Below are positions 51,931 to 61,103 of a DNA stretch of 64,000 bases, piece by piece. The notes below the pieces were generated by a model that saw only the letters and a list, made by a program, of their open reading frames with translations, did not search any database and was not told the DNA's origin. This DNA is from Azonexus sp. R2A61. Lineage in GTDB: Bacteria; Pseudomonadota; Gammaproteobacteria; Burkholderiales; Rhodocyclaceae. Positions within the stretch are counted from its first letter, which is position 1, and every line of letters begins with the position of its first letter. Where the stretch lies: positions 310,001-374,000 of the forward strand of contig NZ_JACBFO010000002.1 in the NCBI RefSeq assembly GCF_021401135.1, written 5' to 3'. The translations under genes were made by a program, and so were the position numbers.

Positions 51931-53276
51931 TCGGGCAACAGGCCGAGTGCCTGGCGCTGCGCCGAAACGGCGGCGGCCAGCTGGATGCGGGCGCGGATCA
52001 GCGCCCGCTCGGCGGTAAAGGCTTCCTGCGCGATGCGCAGCCGGGTCGGCAGGTCGGCCTCGCCGAGCCGGAAGGCCTTGTCGTAGAAAACGGCGGTTTC
52101 GCGCGCCAGCCGGGCACGGGTTTCGGCGGCGGTCAGGCGCTCGCCGGCGGCCAGCCGCTGGCGCCGGGCCAGTTCGGCGGCCTCGGCCAGCCGTTCGCGC
52201 TCGCGCTGCAGCAGCGCCTCGCTTTCCATGCGCACGGCAGCCGCCTCGGCCTGTGCCGCGACGTGCCGGTCGGACGACGACAGCGGAATGCGCACGCCGA
52301 GCGCCCAGGTCTGCTCGATGGCGTCGCCGCGTGCGCCGCGTTCGCGCCGCGTGCCGACGGTGATCTCCGGGTTGGCACGGCTGCGCACGCGCGCCAGCGT
52401 TTCGCCCTGGCGTGCCGCTTCGCCGAGCGCGGCGAGTTCGCGCAACTGCGGGTGAGCCTCCAGCCAGCCGGCATCGGCCGGCAGCGGCGTTTCCGGCTCG
52501 CCGGCAGCTTCCGTGGTGCCGGCGGCGAGCACGGCGGAATCGCCGGCTGGTGCGGTCGGCGCGCCTGCACCGCGCACCGCCGCGCCATCGGCACCTGCGT
52601 CGCCCGGCAATCTCCCGGCCACCGGCAAGGAGGCCGGCGCTTCGCCGGTCAGCATGCGCAGTTGGAAACGCGCTTCGTCGCGCCGTTGTTGCGCCATCGC
52701 CAGTTCCTCGCGCAACGCCGCCCAGGCGCCTTCGGCCTGATGGCGGTCGGCACGCGCCAGATCGCCGGCGGCAACGCGCCGGGCGACGTCGTCGCGCAGG
52801 CGGCCGGCACTCGCCACATTGCCTTCGGCAGCCTGCCATTCGGCCTCGGCCAGCTGCCAATCCCACCACGCATTGCGCAGCCGGCCGGCCAGGTCGAGAC
52901 GCAGCAGGGCCGCCCGCGCCGCCTGGGCATCGGCTTCGGCGGCGGCCTGGGCGCGCGCGCCGCCGCGTTCGCCGGGCAGCCACAGCGGAATGGCGAGGCC
53001 GGCCTCGCCTTCGTCGGCGCCCTGATTGCGGTTCAGACGGTCGCTACGGGCGCCGAATTCGACGGCCGGCGGTTGCGGCGTCCACGCCGCGGCGGCGGCG
53101 TTGCGGGCGGCTGCCGCGCGTTCGCGCTCGGGCAGGCCTTGGGCCGCCGGCAGACGGGCCCAGGCGGCGGCGAAGGCCTCGCCGAGGCGTTTGGTGCCGA
53201 CCCCGGGGTCGGCATGGGCAACCGGTTGAACGGCGGCCAGCAAGACAGAAAGTGCAATCCGGATCGAGGGATGCAT
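51927..53276 (-). CDS. TolC-family outer-membrane efflux protein (CzcC-like)
   Basis: A 449-residue channel component with signal peptide (IALSVLLAAVQPVAHA-D). It has two Ala/Glu/Arg-rich helical coiled-coil repeats (about 100-190 and 340-440), the layout of TolC-family OEPs. An unusual Gly/Ala/Pro-rich insertion (about 205-260) separates the repeats. It begins the structural part of the operon, about 100 bases behind the small His-rich gene. Confidence 0.88.
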   Translation of the reverse strand: MHPSIRIALSVLLAAVQPVAHADPGVGTKRLGEAFAAAWARLPAAQGLPERERAAAARNAAAAAWTPQPPAVEFGARSDRLNRNQGADEGEAGLAIPLWLPGERGGARAQAAAEADAQAARAALLRLDLAGRLRNAWWDWQLAEAEWQAAEGNVASAGRLRDDVARRVAAGDLARADRHQAEGAWAALREELAMAQQRRDEARFQLRMLTGEAPASLPVAGRLPGDAGADGAAVRGAGAPTAPAGDSAVLAAGTTEAAGEPETPLPADAGWLEAHPQLRELAALGEAARQGETLARVRSRANPEITVGTRRERGARGDAIEQTWALGVRIPLSSSDRHVAAQAEAAAVRMESEALLQRERERLAEAAELARRQRLAAGERLTAAETRARLARETAVFYDKAFRLGEADLPTRLRIAQEAFTAERALIRARIQLAAAVSAQRQALGLLPE

Positions 53277-53377
53277 GAACGGTACTCCAGTGGCATTGAT
53301 CTCCAGCCGGCGTATCGTCCACACGGACCGCTGCGGTCCACGATGGAAAAATGGGAAAAATCAGGCGACGCCGGCGC

Positions 53378-53773
53378 TCAGGCGACGGCGGCTCTGGGCG
53401 GGCGTTCGAGCCCTTCGGGAATGCGCGAGGAAAAACGCGGATCGACGCCGTCGACCGCAACATCGGCCGCCGCTTGCGGCAGGCTCAGACCGCCGTTGAG
53501 GCAGCCCGACAGATGGCCGAGTACATGGCCCGGACAACAGTGATGCGACACGTCCTGGCAATCGGCGGCAGCGGCATCGGCCTGGTGCGACGGATGTCCG
53601 TCGTGCGTCGCATGCCCGTCGTGGCCGTCGTGCGCATCGGCCATCGCCACCAGTGCCGACAGGTCGTGCGCTTCCGCCCCGCCGGCGGCTTCCCAGCCGA
53701 AACCGGGCGCCAGCACGGTGGCCAGCATGATGGCCAGCAGCAGTCGAGCAAGAGGACGGAAAAGCGATCGCAT
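53378..53773 (-). CDS. Small His/Cys-rich exported protein (CzcI-like)
   Basis: A 131-residue exported protein with a signal peptide (LARLLLAIMLATVLAPGFG). A His/Asp-rich stretch (ADAHDGHDGHATHDGHPSH) is followed by a Cys cluster (CQDVSHHCCPGHVLGHLSGC), and the tail RIPEGLERPPRA is like those of CzcI-type proteins found at the head of cobalt-zinc-cadmium efflux operons. It probably binds metal in the periplasm and may act in regulation. It is the first gene of the efflux operon. Confidence 0.7.
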   Translation of the reverse strand: MRSLFRPLARLLLAIMLATVLAPGFGWEAAGGAEAHDLSALVAMADAHDGHDGHATHDGHPSHQADAAAADCQDVSHHCCPGHVLGHLSGCLNGGLSLPQAAADVAVDGVDPRFSSRIPEGLERPPRAAVA

Positions 53774-53829
53774 GGGCCGGACTATAGCCGAGAAGGCAAA
53801 CGACGCAAAATCATCGGGCCGGCAGCAGG

Positions 53830-56800
53830 TCAGCGAACCCCCCGGTTTTCCGAGCTCCGCTGCCGGATGAACCAGCCTGCCGCCATCAAAGCGAACAACA
53901 GCAGTGCGAGCCAGACCGAAGCCTGATGCTCTTGCGGCTCGGACTTTGCCAATGTCCGCTCCTCCATCTGATACCCCTCAACCGTATCGTTGTTCACAAC
54001 GCTTGCGGCAGTATTGGCCGGTCGCGCATCCCGGATACCGTCGCCGGAATGATCCGCCCGGGCCCGCCCCGCCGGCGGCTGGCCGCCAGCAGGAGTACCG
54101 GCAGACTTCGCCTGCGCAGCAAGCCGGGCATCCTGCTGGCGGGCAATATCAGCAATCTCGGGGCTCGAACAGGTATCCCGGTAGCAGGCCACGCCCGCCT
54201 CGGCGATGGTCTCCCGATTGGCCTGCTGCAGGGCCGCCACGGTTTCGGCCGAAGCCTTCCAGTAACCCTTGTTCACCGCCGTCAGCATGCGGTCGACCAT
54301 GGCCTGGTAGGCCAGCAGGTTCTTGGCCTCGCGGAACTTGTCCTTGATGCCCAGATGATGGCGGTCGGCCACATAGGTCTCGTACATTTCCTGCCACTTG
54401 GCATCGTCGATCTTGTCCGGCGTAGTCACCGTCCAGCCCCACAGGTTCTCGACCACCTTGTTGACGAAACGTGCGCCGGCATAACCTTCCTGCAGCATGG
54501 CCTCGATCCAGCGCGGATTCAGGTAGCGGCTCCGCATCTCGCGCCCCATGTATTTCTCCAGGGTTTCCGTCCGGGCCTCTTTGGGGTTGGCCATGTTGGT
54601 CACCAGCACTTCCGGTGTCGCCCCGTTGACCTGCCGCACGGCCATCGCCGTGCCGCCCAGATACTGGTAGAAATCGTCGTTGTCCAGCGTCGCGTAAATA
54701 TTCGACGAACGGCTGTGGATGGCGCCTTCGGCGCCCTTCATGGCCATTTTCAGCAGATCAACGCCAAGGTGCGGCGCGACTTCCTGAGTGACCTTGCCGT
54801 CCTTGATCAGCCGGCCGCCCCACAGGCCCTGACCGTAGGGATGCCCCATGCGCATGAAGTAAACATCGGCAACCTGCTTCTCGCTGTCCCAGGTATTGGA
54901 CAGCGGCACCACCTTGTCGAGGTTAGTGCCATAGGCGCCCGACGGCACCGAGAACAGGCGCACACCGGCCAGGCGCTCGGCTTCGTCCTCGGGCACGCCC
55001 TTGGCGAGCAGCGCGGCCTTGGCCTGGCGTACGTGCTCGCGCATCGGGTTGTCGGTCTCGGGCGCGTTGCGCGCGGCGGTGGCGGACTCGTCGAGCAATT
55101 TCATCAGCGGCGCGAAGAGATCGCGATAGAGCCCGGAAGGCACCACCGTGACATCGACACGGGGACGTTTCATCTCGGCGCGCGGCACGGCCGTCACACC
55201 GATCACCCGCCCGCGCCCGTCCCAACTCGGCCGGATGCCCCATAGCGCCATGATCTGCGCCTCCATGACGCCCTCGTGGCGCGAGGATTCGACGCCCCAG
55301 AGATTGAAGACCAGCCGGCGCGGCCATTGTCCATGACGCTTCTTCCAGTCAGCGACCAGTTCCTCGGCCAGCCTGGCGCCGGCCGCATAGGTCGCCGGCG
55401 TCGGCAGACGCGAGGGATCGAAGCCGTAGAGATTGCGCCCGGTCGGCAGGGAATCGGGATTGCGCATCGGATCGTTGCCCGGCCCGGCCGCCACGTAGCG
55501 CCCGGACAAACCGGCCACCAGTGCCGACAGTTCGGCCTCGCCGCTGCGCAGCAAAGCTTCGTCCAGTTGCCGCAGGCGCTCGGCGCGCACTTCCGGATTC
55601 AGTTGCGGCTCCAGCGACAGCACCGCCTCGGCCGTGCCACGCCGTCGTTCTGGCGACTGGGCGACGCCGAAGGTATGCATCCCGAAGGGGCTGCGCTTCT
55701 CTTCGATTTCCTTGATGTAATGCTCAATGGCGTCGATGCCGTGATCGTCCAGCTCGTTCAGGCCGATATCCTTGAGCAGGCCCATCCTGGCCGCCCGCGC
55801 GGCGATATCGGCACGAATCGCTGCCGGTGCCAGATCGCCCTTTTCCTTGGCGACCGCGTAGTCGGAAATCAGCCCGACCAGTTCATTCAACTCGGGATTG
55901 AGGCCGCCCTTGTCGAGCGGCGGCGTCTGGTGCGAGATCAGCGTCGCCATACCGCGCCGCTTGGCCTGCAGCCCCTCGCCGATGTCGTCGACGATGTAGG
56001 GATAGAGCTGCGGCACCGCCCCGACGAAAAGTTCGCCAGGATCGCTGGCCGTATAGCCGACCTCCTTGCCGCTGTGCCATTCGTGTGTCGCGTGCGTGCC
56101 GACGTGCACCATGGCGTTGACACCTTGTTCATGCTGCAGCCAGAAGTAGAAAGCCAGGTACTGGTGATGCGGCGGCACGGTAACGTCGTGGTAGAGCTTC
56201 TTGACGTCCTGCTCCCAGCCGCGCGTCGGTTGGGGCGCGAAGATCAGGTTGCCCCAGCGCTGGGCGGGAAAGAGGAAATACGGCACGCCCTGCGCATCGC
56301 GCCAGATCGAGACGGCGGACTGTTCCGGACGGCCCCAGGCTTTTTCCATGTTTTCCCGGAACCCGGCAGGCAGCCGTTCGTAATGCTTGCGATACTCGGC
56401 GACCGGCCACAACACCGCCCTGCCGCTGCGCACCAGTGCGGCAATGGCCCCCGGCTGCCAGTTTCCAAGATTGGCCCCGTGTTCCCGGATGGCCTCGAAC
56501 AGCCCGTCCTCGCTGGTCGGTGCGCCCTTGGCCCAATAACCCTCGCGGCGCAAACGCTCGAGAATCTGCCAGAGCGAACGCGGCAGCACATTGAGGTAAG
56601 AGGCACCGATATTTTCCTTACCCGGCGGATAGTTGTAATAGATGACGGCGACCTTCTTGCCCGGCAGCGGCGTACGACGGAGATCGAGCCAACGGCGGGC
56701 CCGCTCGGCGAGTCGCTCGACCCGCTCCGGAATCGGCGTTTCGACAACCAGAGGCAAGCCTGTCGCCGCATCCGTGACTTTTTCCTTGGAGGACACCACC

Positions 56801-57762
56801 GTCGGCGCAACGGCCCCGGCAAACTCGGCCGAAGCAACCTGCCAGGCCCGTTCGGTGATATCGAGACCGACCGGCGAAGCTTCCCATTGGGCACGGCTCT
56901 GCCCATACAGCGAAATGGCGTTGAGCACCGGCACATCCAAGTGCTGCAGTACCGGAACGGTCTTGTCCGGCGTCGTTCCGATCTTCAACCCGAGCGCCAC
57001 CAGTGCGGCGATCCGCGGCTTGCCTTGCGGATCGAACATGAACCGCTCCAGAGCCTGTTCGTTCGGATAGCCGTAAACGGGCAGCGCATTCAGGCCCCGC
57101 TTCTCAAGTTCCCGGGCAATTGCCGCAACCGTGCCGATCTGGCCGGACATTGCGTTGCCTCGATAGAAGAGGATACCCACCCAGGGAGCGCCTTCGCGAG
57201 CCCGATAAAGGCGGCGAAACTCGTCGTAGCTTTCCGTGACCCGACCGCTAACGGGATCCATGAACGCCATTTCGGGGATCGCCACGGGACGGGACGGCCG
57301 CTTGCCTATTTTCAAGTCCCGGGCCAATGCAAAACGAACCATGTTGGCCACATTGCCGACCCCGCCTGCCTGCATGTATTCCCGCATCGTTTCGTCGCGA
57401 ATCAGGCCAAGGCCGGCAAAATCCTCGTCCCAGGTCGTACCCACCGCATAAGCCCGCTGCCCTTGCCGGGCCTGCATCTGCAAGATCGGCCCGAGGCGCG
57501 TTGCCAGCGTTCGCCCCTGGGTCAGCACGAATACCAGACGGGAAGCACGCAAAGGCTCAAGGTCGCTGGCCGGCAGGTCGATGGTCGGGAAAATCGCAAA
57601 CTTCACGTCGCGCAAGGCCGGATCGGCATGCAGTTGCCGCACCGCGGCCACCGCTGTCTGCGAGTCGAGGTCACCAAGCACCAGGCTGACCGTGGTCGGC
57701 GCGCCCCAGGCCAGTAAACTCCAGCCGCAGAACAACAGGACAAGCAGTTTATTCCGGTACAT
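53830..57762 (-). CDS. CobN-like metal chelatase subunit, exported and membrane-anchored
   Basis: A 1310-residue protein of the CobN/ChlH superfamily, the large tetrapyrrole-binding subunit of cobalt and magnesium chelatases. Unlike cytoplasmic CobN, it has an N-terminal signal peptide (MYRNKLLVLLFCGWSLLAWG-A) and a C-terminal membrane helix (SVWLALLLFALMAAGWFI) ending in basic residues, so the catalytic body should face the periplasm. Conserved family segments include HVGTHATHEWHSGKEVG, LYPYIVDDIGEGLQAKRRG and NLWGVESSRHEGVMEAQIMALWG. No CobS/CobT-type AAA+ partner is nearby. It overlaps the DUF2149 gene by 14 bases and is the last gene of the operon. It resembles HmuS-type proteins of heme-uptake loci. 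Confidence 0.88.
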   Translation of the reverse strand: MYRNKLLVLLFCGWSLLAWGAPTTVSLVLGDLDSQTAVAAVRQLHADPALRDVKFAIFPTIDLPASDLEPLRASRLVFVLTQGRTLATRLGPILQMQARQGQRAYAVGTTWDEDFAGLGLIRDETMREYMQAGGVGNVANMVRFALARDLKIGKRPSRPVAIPEMAFMDPVSGRVTESYDEFRRLYRAREGAPWVGILFYRGNAMSGQIGTVAAIARELEKRGLNALPVYGYPNEQALERFMFDPQGKPRIAALVALGLKIGTTPDKTVPVLQHLDVPVLNAISLYGQSRAQWEASPVGLDITERAWQVASAEFAGAVAPTVVSSKEKVTDAATGLPLVVETPIPERVERLAERARRWLDLRRTPLPGKKVAVIYYNYPPGKENIGASYLNVLPRSLWQILERLRREGYWAKGAPTSEDGLFEAIREHGANLGNWQPGAIAALVRSGRAVLWPVAEYRKHYERLPAGFRENMEKAWGRPEQSAVSIWRDAQGVPYFLFPAQRWGNLIFAPQPTRGWEQDVKKLYHDVTVPPHHQYLAFYFWLQHEQGVNAMVHVGTHATHEWHSGKEVGYTASDPGELFVGAVPQLYPYIVDDIGEGLQAKRRGMATLISHQTPPLDKGGLNPELNELVGLISDYAVAKEKGDLAPAAIRADIAARAARMGLLKDIGLNELDDHGIDAIEHYIKEIEEKRSPFGMHTFGVAQSPERRRGTAEAVLSLEPQLNPEVRAERLRQLDEALLRSGEAELSALVAGLSGRYVAAGPGNDPMRNPDSLPTGRNLYGFDPSRLPTPATYAAGARLAEELVADWKKRHGQWPRRLVFNLWGVESSRHEGVMEAQIMALWGIRPSWDGRGRVIGVTAVPRAEMKRPRVDVTVVPSGLYRDLFAPLMKLLDESATAARNAPETDNPMREHVRQAKAALLAKGVPEDEAERLAGVRLFSVPSGAYGTNLDKVVPLSNTWDSEKQVADVYFMRMGHPYGQGLWGGRLIKDGKVTQEVAPHLGVDLLKMAMKGAEGAIHSRSSNIYATLDNDDFYQYLGGTAMAVRQVNGATPEVLVTNMANPKEARTETLEKYMGREMRSRYLNPRWIEAMLQEGYAGARFVNKVVENLWGWTVTTPDKIDDAKWQEMYETYVADRHHLGIKDKFREAKNLLAYQAMVDRMLTAVNKGYWKASAETVAALQQANRETIAEAGVACYRDTCSSPEIADIARQQDARLAAQAKSAGTPAGGQPPAGRARADHSGDGIRDARPANTAASVVNNDTVEGYQMEERTLAKSEPQEHQASVWLALLLFALMAAGWFIRQRSSENRGVR

Positions 57763-58087
57763 AGATCGTTCGACCATCGTTGAGGCGGTAGGCCGTGCCA
57801 AGTTTCTCGCCCTGGCCGGACAACTTCCGGTCAGTCACCTTCTGTGCCTTGATCTCGCTCCCCCGCTTGGTGATCACTTCGATCTGTCCATCGGCGCTCT
57901 GCTTGGTAATGGTCACCTCGGCTTCCGGATTGAGCAGATCAATCATGTTGTAGGCCATGAATAGCGCAATCATCATCGAGACGATGAACACGATCGAAGC
58001 GTCGAACAGGTTGGCCACCCCGGAAATCGGATCTTCCAGCGCCTCCTGTCCGTAATCCGTACGCCTACGCCGCTTCAGATAGCGCAT
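57749..58087 (-). CDS. DUF2149 protein with ExbD-like topology
   Basis: A 112-residue protein. A short basic cytoplasmic N-terminus (MRYLKRRRRTDYGQE) leads into one membrane helix (about 28-48) and a C-terminal periplasmic domain of about 60 residues. The helix begins NLFDASIVFIVSMMIAL, with an Asp (residue 29) in the same place as the essential Asp of ExbD/TolR helices. This matches DUF2149 and suggests an ExbD-like partner of the ExbB-like protein encoded just upstream. The start at 58085-58087 overlaps that gene by 23 bases. Confidence 0.75.
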   Translation of the reverse strand: MRYLKRRRRTDYGQEALEDPISGVANLFDASIVFIVSMMIALFMAYNMIDLLNPEAEVTITKQSADGQIEVITKRGSEIKAQKVTDRKLSGQGEKLGTAYRLNDGRTIYVPE

Positions 58088-58646
58088 GACCGCCCTCCGC
58101 CGAAATGCAGCCATGCTCGCGGGCCGCCACCTCGGTCAGGAACTCCATGCGGCGAATGTCGTCACGCAGCCATTTCTCGCGCACCAGAGCAACCAGATAA
58201 GCCACCACGCCGCACCCCAGACCGGCAACGGTAGCGGTAAATGCAGTAACCATGCTGCCGGCCATCTTCGGAATGTTTCCCTCGGCCAACGCAGCAAGTG
58301 AGATGCCCATCGGGATCAGCGTCCCCATCAGACCAAGCGCCGGCCCGACCTTGATAACGAAACGCACCCGGTCGAGGCTACGCGCGACGTCCAGCTCAGC
58401 CCCCTGCAGCAAGGTTTCCAGACGCGCATCAAGATGCGGCGTCGCAGCAGCCAGTTCCAGTGCCAGCCTAGCCTCGTAGGTTGCCACCGACCGGGCGAGC
58501 CGACGACGTTCCCAAGCTTCGTGTGCCAGCGCGCCCAGCGTCAGGGCGATATAGATGACCAGCGCGGAGACCGCGGCGATTACCGGCAGATAAAGCACGT
58601 TCGATACCTCGAACAGAAATTGCTCAAGCATTTGCAGTATGGGCAT
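58065..58646 (-). CDS. MotA/TolQ/ExbB-family proton channel protein
   Basis: A 193-residue membrane protein with three hydrophobic segments: about 14-40, 105-125 (VGPALGLMGTLIPMGISLAAL) and 135-165 (GSMVTAFTATVAGLGCGVVAYLVAL). The family signature GPALGLMGTLIPM and the long cytosolic loop between helices 1 and 2 fit ExbB/TolQ. It probably forms a proton-driven motor with the DUF2149 protein. The ATG at 58644-58646 overlaps the receptor stop by one base; a TTG one codon earlier is unlikely. Confidence 0.85.
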   Translation of the reverse strand: MPILQMLEQFLFEVSNVLYLPVIAAVSALVIYIALTLGALAHEAWERRRLARSVATYEARLALELAAATPHLDARLETLLQGAELDVARSLDRVRFVIKVGPALGLMGTLIPMGISLAALAEGNIPKMAGSMVTAFTATVAGLGCGVVAYLVALVREKWLRDDIRRMEFLTEVAAREHGCISAEGGHALSEAA

Positions 58647-60919
58647 CAAAAATCTCCCGACAGTTCAAGGAACCAGCTGCGTCCCGGCGCCCGGTAAGAC
58701 GCGTAATAGTCCCTGTTGGTCAGGTTATCGATCGATAACGAAGCCTTCAGGTGACGGCTGATCCGGTAACTACCGCGCAGATCAACCAGGGTGTAAGGGT
58801 CATAAGCGCTGGGAACGCCATTGACCGTATCGGTATTGGCGTCGGTGTTATAGCGCCTGGCCACATGACGTACGTTTCCCGACGCCGACCAGTCACCCAT
58901 CTGCCATTCCAATCCCAGGGATGCCATCTGGCGGGGAACCTGCGTGAAGGCCTTGCCGGTCGACGCCGGATTCACCGGGTTTTCCCTGATTTCGGTGTCG
59001 TTAAAGGTATATCCCCCAAATACCGTCCAGTTGGCATTGATGACCTGGCGCGCCGAAACCTCGACACCGCGGCTGCTTGCCTTGGCGGCATTGCTCCAGA
59101 CCTGGCACGCCAGCGCTGCCGAGCCACAGACCGAGAGTTTCTCGGCATTGTCGGTCACGGTCCGGCGATAGATCATGTCGTCGAAATCGTTATGGAAATA
59201 GGTCAGCTTCCACTCTGCTCCGCGCCATGGCTTGAAATCGCCGCCGATGTCATAGCTGGTCATGGTCTCCGGATCGACCTGGGGATTACCGGCATAAACC
59301 GTGGTCGAGGATTTCCAGGTCCGGTACAAATCGTAGATGCTCGGGGCCCGGAACGCCTTGCCGGCGCTGGCCCGCAAGGTAACCGCGGGGATCAGGTTCC
59401 AGGCTACGCCGACACGCGGGGAGAACGCCTTAGCCGTCTTGCCTGCATAGGTTTGCGAAAAGCCCCCCGGTGCGTAGTTATGCGCATAACCATCACTGGC
59501 TTCCCAACTGTCATAGCGGGCACCGATGAAGGCATGCAGCCCACTCACCAATTCGAGGTCGAGTTGGGAAAAGAGACCGAGGGTTTCGGCTTTGCCTCCG
59601 GAATCGGCGACCAGTGCCGTACGCGATTCGGGCGATCGCCAGTCGGCCAGATCGTATTCGCTGGTATCGGCTTTCTCGCCACGCCAGGAGGTTCCCAGGA
59701 CCAACAGATGACGATCGCTCAACGGCATATTCAACGTTGCCTCGAACAGGGCTGTGCGCGAAGGTGTCTGCGAATATCCCGAACTGACCGGGCCGCCAGC
59801 GCGGGTTGCCGTCGTCGAACTTGAACTGATGCTCGTATACCAGTTGGTTCCGACATTGATGATGCCGCCCTGCAAACGGAGCGTCGCCCCACTGATCCGG
59901 GTCTCCAGACCCATGTTGTAGATGTCGCGAACGTACTCGCCTTGCCCGGGCAAAAAACTCGCCTCCCGCACCGTTCCATAACTCCATACTTCGGCACCAG
60001 CCGGATTGCGCAGATAGGTTCGGTAATGACTGTAATCGTAGCGGTAGGCTGCGCGCGTATAGCTGGCGCTCAATGCTGTGCTGTCGGTCACGCGGAACCT
60101 GCCGCGCAAGGAAAACTGCTGGTCGCGCCAGCCATTCTCACCCCGGTCGCCGAGAATGTAGGTAGTGCCTCCGGAAGTCGTCTGCGTCGGCTGTGCGCCT
60201 GTGATACCGGCAGTCGGCGCGGTCGTGGACGTTACCTGATCGGAGACATATCCGTCAGTCATGGTCCCGGCAATCGATGCAATCAGCGAAAGCCCGTTTT
60301 CCCACGCATTGCCTGCCGAAAAGTAGGCACGCATCAGATTCGCCGGTGCCCGATCGGTTCCCAGGCCATCACCGTAACCGATCTTGAAACGGTACTCCTC
60401 GGCCTTCGGCATGCGGGAGGTGAAACTGACAACGCCACCCATTGCACTGGAGCCGTAGAGACTGGACGCCGGCCCCAGAGCGACTTCGATACGCTCGATA
60501 TCATCCGGAGCAAAGCCGCCCAGTTTTACCGAATTATCGTAGGCATCGTTGAGGGGCAAACCATCGAGCATGATCAGCGAGCGCTTTCCACCCGGCACGC
60601 CGCGAAGACTGATTTCACTCAAGGTATCCATGTATCCCTTGCCACGCCGCTGGAAAACACCAGGTATCAGATTGACCGCTTCATCGAGCGTCTTGATGTT
60701 GCGCCTCGCCATCTCAGCCGAAGTCACCAGATAGGTAGCAACCGGCGTTTCATCCACAGCCTTGGCAGATCTCGTTGCGCTGACGACCACTTCCGGCATG
60801 CTATCGATTTCCGCGGCTTCACTTCCGAGGGAGATCAGGCTGAAAGCCAGTAATGAAAACCCGGGCCAGAAATGTGTGCCGACACCAAAATATGAATCTA
60901 ATTTTTTTCTTCTTACCAT
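58646..60919 (-). CDS. TonB-dependent outer-membrane receptor
   Basis: A 757-residue receptor. A signal peptide (FSLLAFSLISLGSEAAE) is followed by a TonB-box-like MPEVVVSATRS, a plug domain (about 45-165, with EISLRGVPGGKRSLIMLDGLPLND and IERIEVALGPASSLYGSSAMGGVV) and a 22-strand barrel ending in SGDF with terminal Phe. The plug sequence is of the BtuB/heme/siderophore-receptor type. Substrate is not certain; the CobN-like protein in the same operon points to a metallo-tetrapyrrole such as heme or a corrinoid. No TonB or ABC transporter gene is in the window. Confidence 0.9.
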   Translation of the reverse strand: MVRRKKLDSYFGVGTHFWPGFSLLAFSLISLGSEAAEIDSMPEVVVSATRSAKAVDETPVATYLVTSAEMARRNIKTLDEAVNLIPGVFQRRGKGYMDTLSEISLRGVPGGKRSLIMLDGLPLNDAYDNSVKLGGFAPDDIERIEVALGPASSLYGSSAMGGVVSFTSRMPKAEEYRFKIGYGDGLGTDRAPANLMRAYFSAGNAWENGLSLIASIAGTMTDGYVSDQVTSTTAPTAGITGAQPTQTTSGGTTYILGDRGENGWRDQQFSLRGRFRVTDSTALSASYTRAAYRYDYSHYRTYLRNPAGAEVWSYGTVREASFLPGQGEYVRDIYNMGLETRISGATLRLQGGIINVGTNWYTSISSSSTTATRAGGPVSSGYSQTPSRTALFEATLNMPLSDRHLLVLGTSWRGEKADTSEYDLADWRSPESRTALVADSGGKAETLGLFSQLDLELVSGLHAFIGARYDSWEASDGYAHNYAPGGFSQTYAGKTAKAFSPRVGVAWNLIPAVTLRASAGKAFRAPSIYDLYRTWKSSTTVYAGNPQVDPETMTSYDIGGDFKPWRGAEWKLTYFHNDFDDMIYRRTVTDNAEKLSVCGSAALACQVWSNAAKASSRGVEVSARQVINANWTVFGGYTFNDTEIRENPVNPASTGKAFTQVPRQMASLGLEWQMGDWSASGNVRHVARRYNTDANTDTVNGVPSAYDPYTLVDLRGSYRISRHLKASLSIDNLTNRDYYASYRAPGRSWFLELSGDF

Positions 60920-60927
60920 GAGATCCT

Positions 60928-60947
60928 AAAAAAGCCGGTCTCCCGGC
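60928..60947 (-). promoter_or_regulatory. Terminator-like hairpin in the 5' leader (attenuator or riboswitch expression platform)
   Basis: On the minus strand GCCGG-GAGA-CCGGC is followed at once by six T and then by the ribosome binding site AGGATCT of the receptor gene. A second GCCGG (61021-61025 on the map) further up the leader could pair with the CCGGC arm and prevent the hairpin. AGGCCGGGAGACCGGC resembles the 3' end of cobalamin riboswitches, but the B12-box GCCACTG was not found. Confidence 0.5.
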
Positions 60948-61052
60948 CTCCTCCTGTTTCATTCAGCCGCAGCCTGAGCCGCCCCCAACTCATCCTGGCA
61001 TCATGGTCCGCGACCTCAAACCGGCCAATCACAAAAGCACGAACCCAAAATG

Positions 61053-61074
61053 TGATGAATTTTAAAAATCATCA
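61053..61074. promoter_or_regulatory. Near-perfect 22-bp palindrome, possible operator
   Basis: TGATGAATTTT and AAAAATCATCA are inverted copies differing at one position. It lies in the probable promoter region of the receptor operon. It does not match the 7-1-7 Fur consensus well. Confidence 0.4.
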
Positions 61075-61103
61075 TACAAACTTCGTGCCAAGCCTATAAG
61101 TCA

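Noticed and set aside
53830..57762. Classical cytoplasmic aerobic cobaltochelatase CobN
   Set aside because: The protein has a signal peptide and C-terminal anchor, there are no cobalamin synthesis genes around it, and it lies with a TonB receptor and ExbB-like gene.
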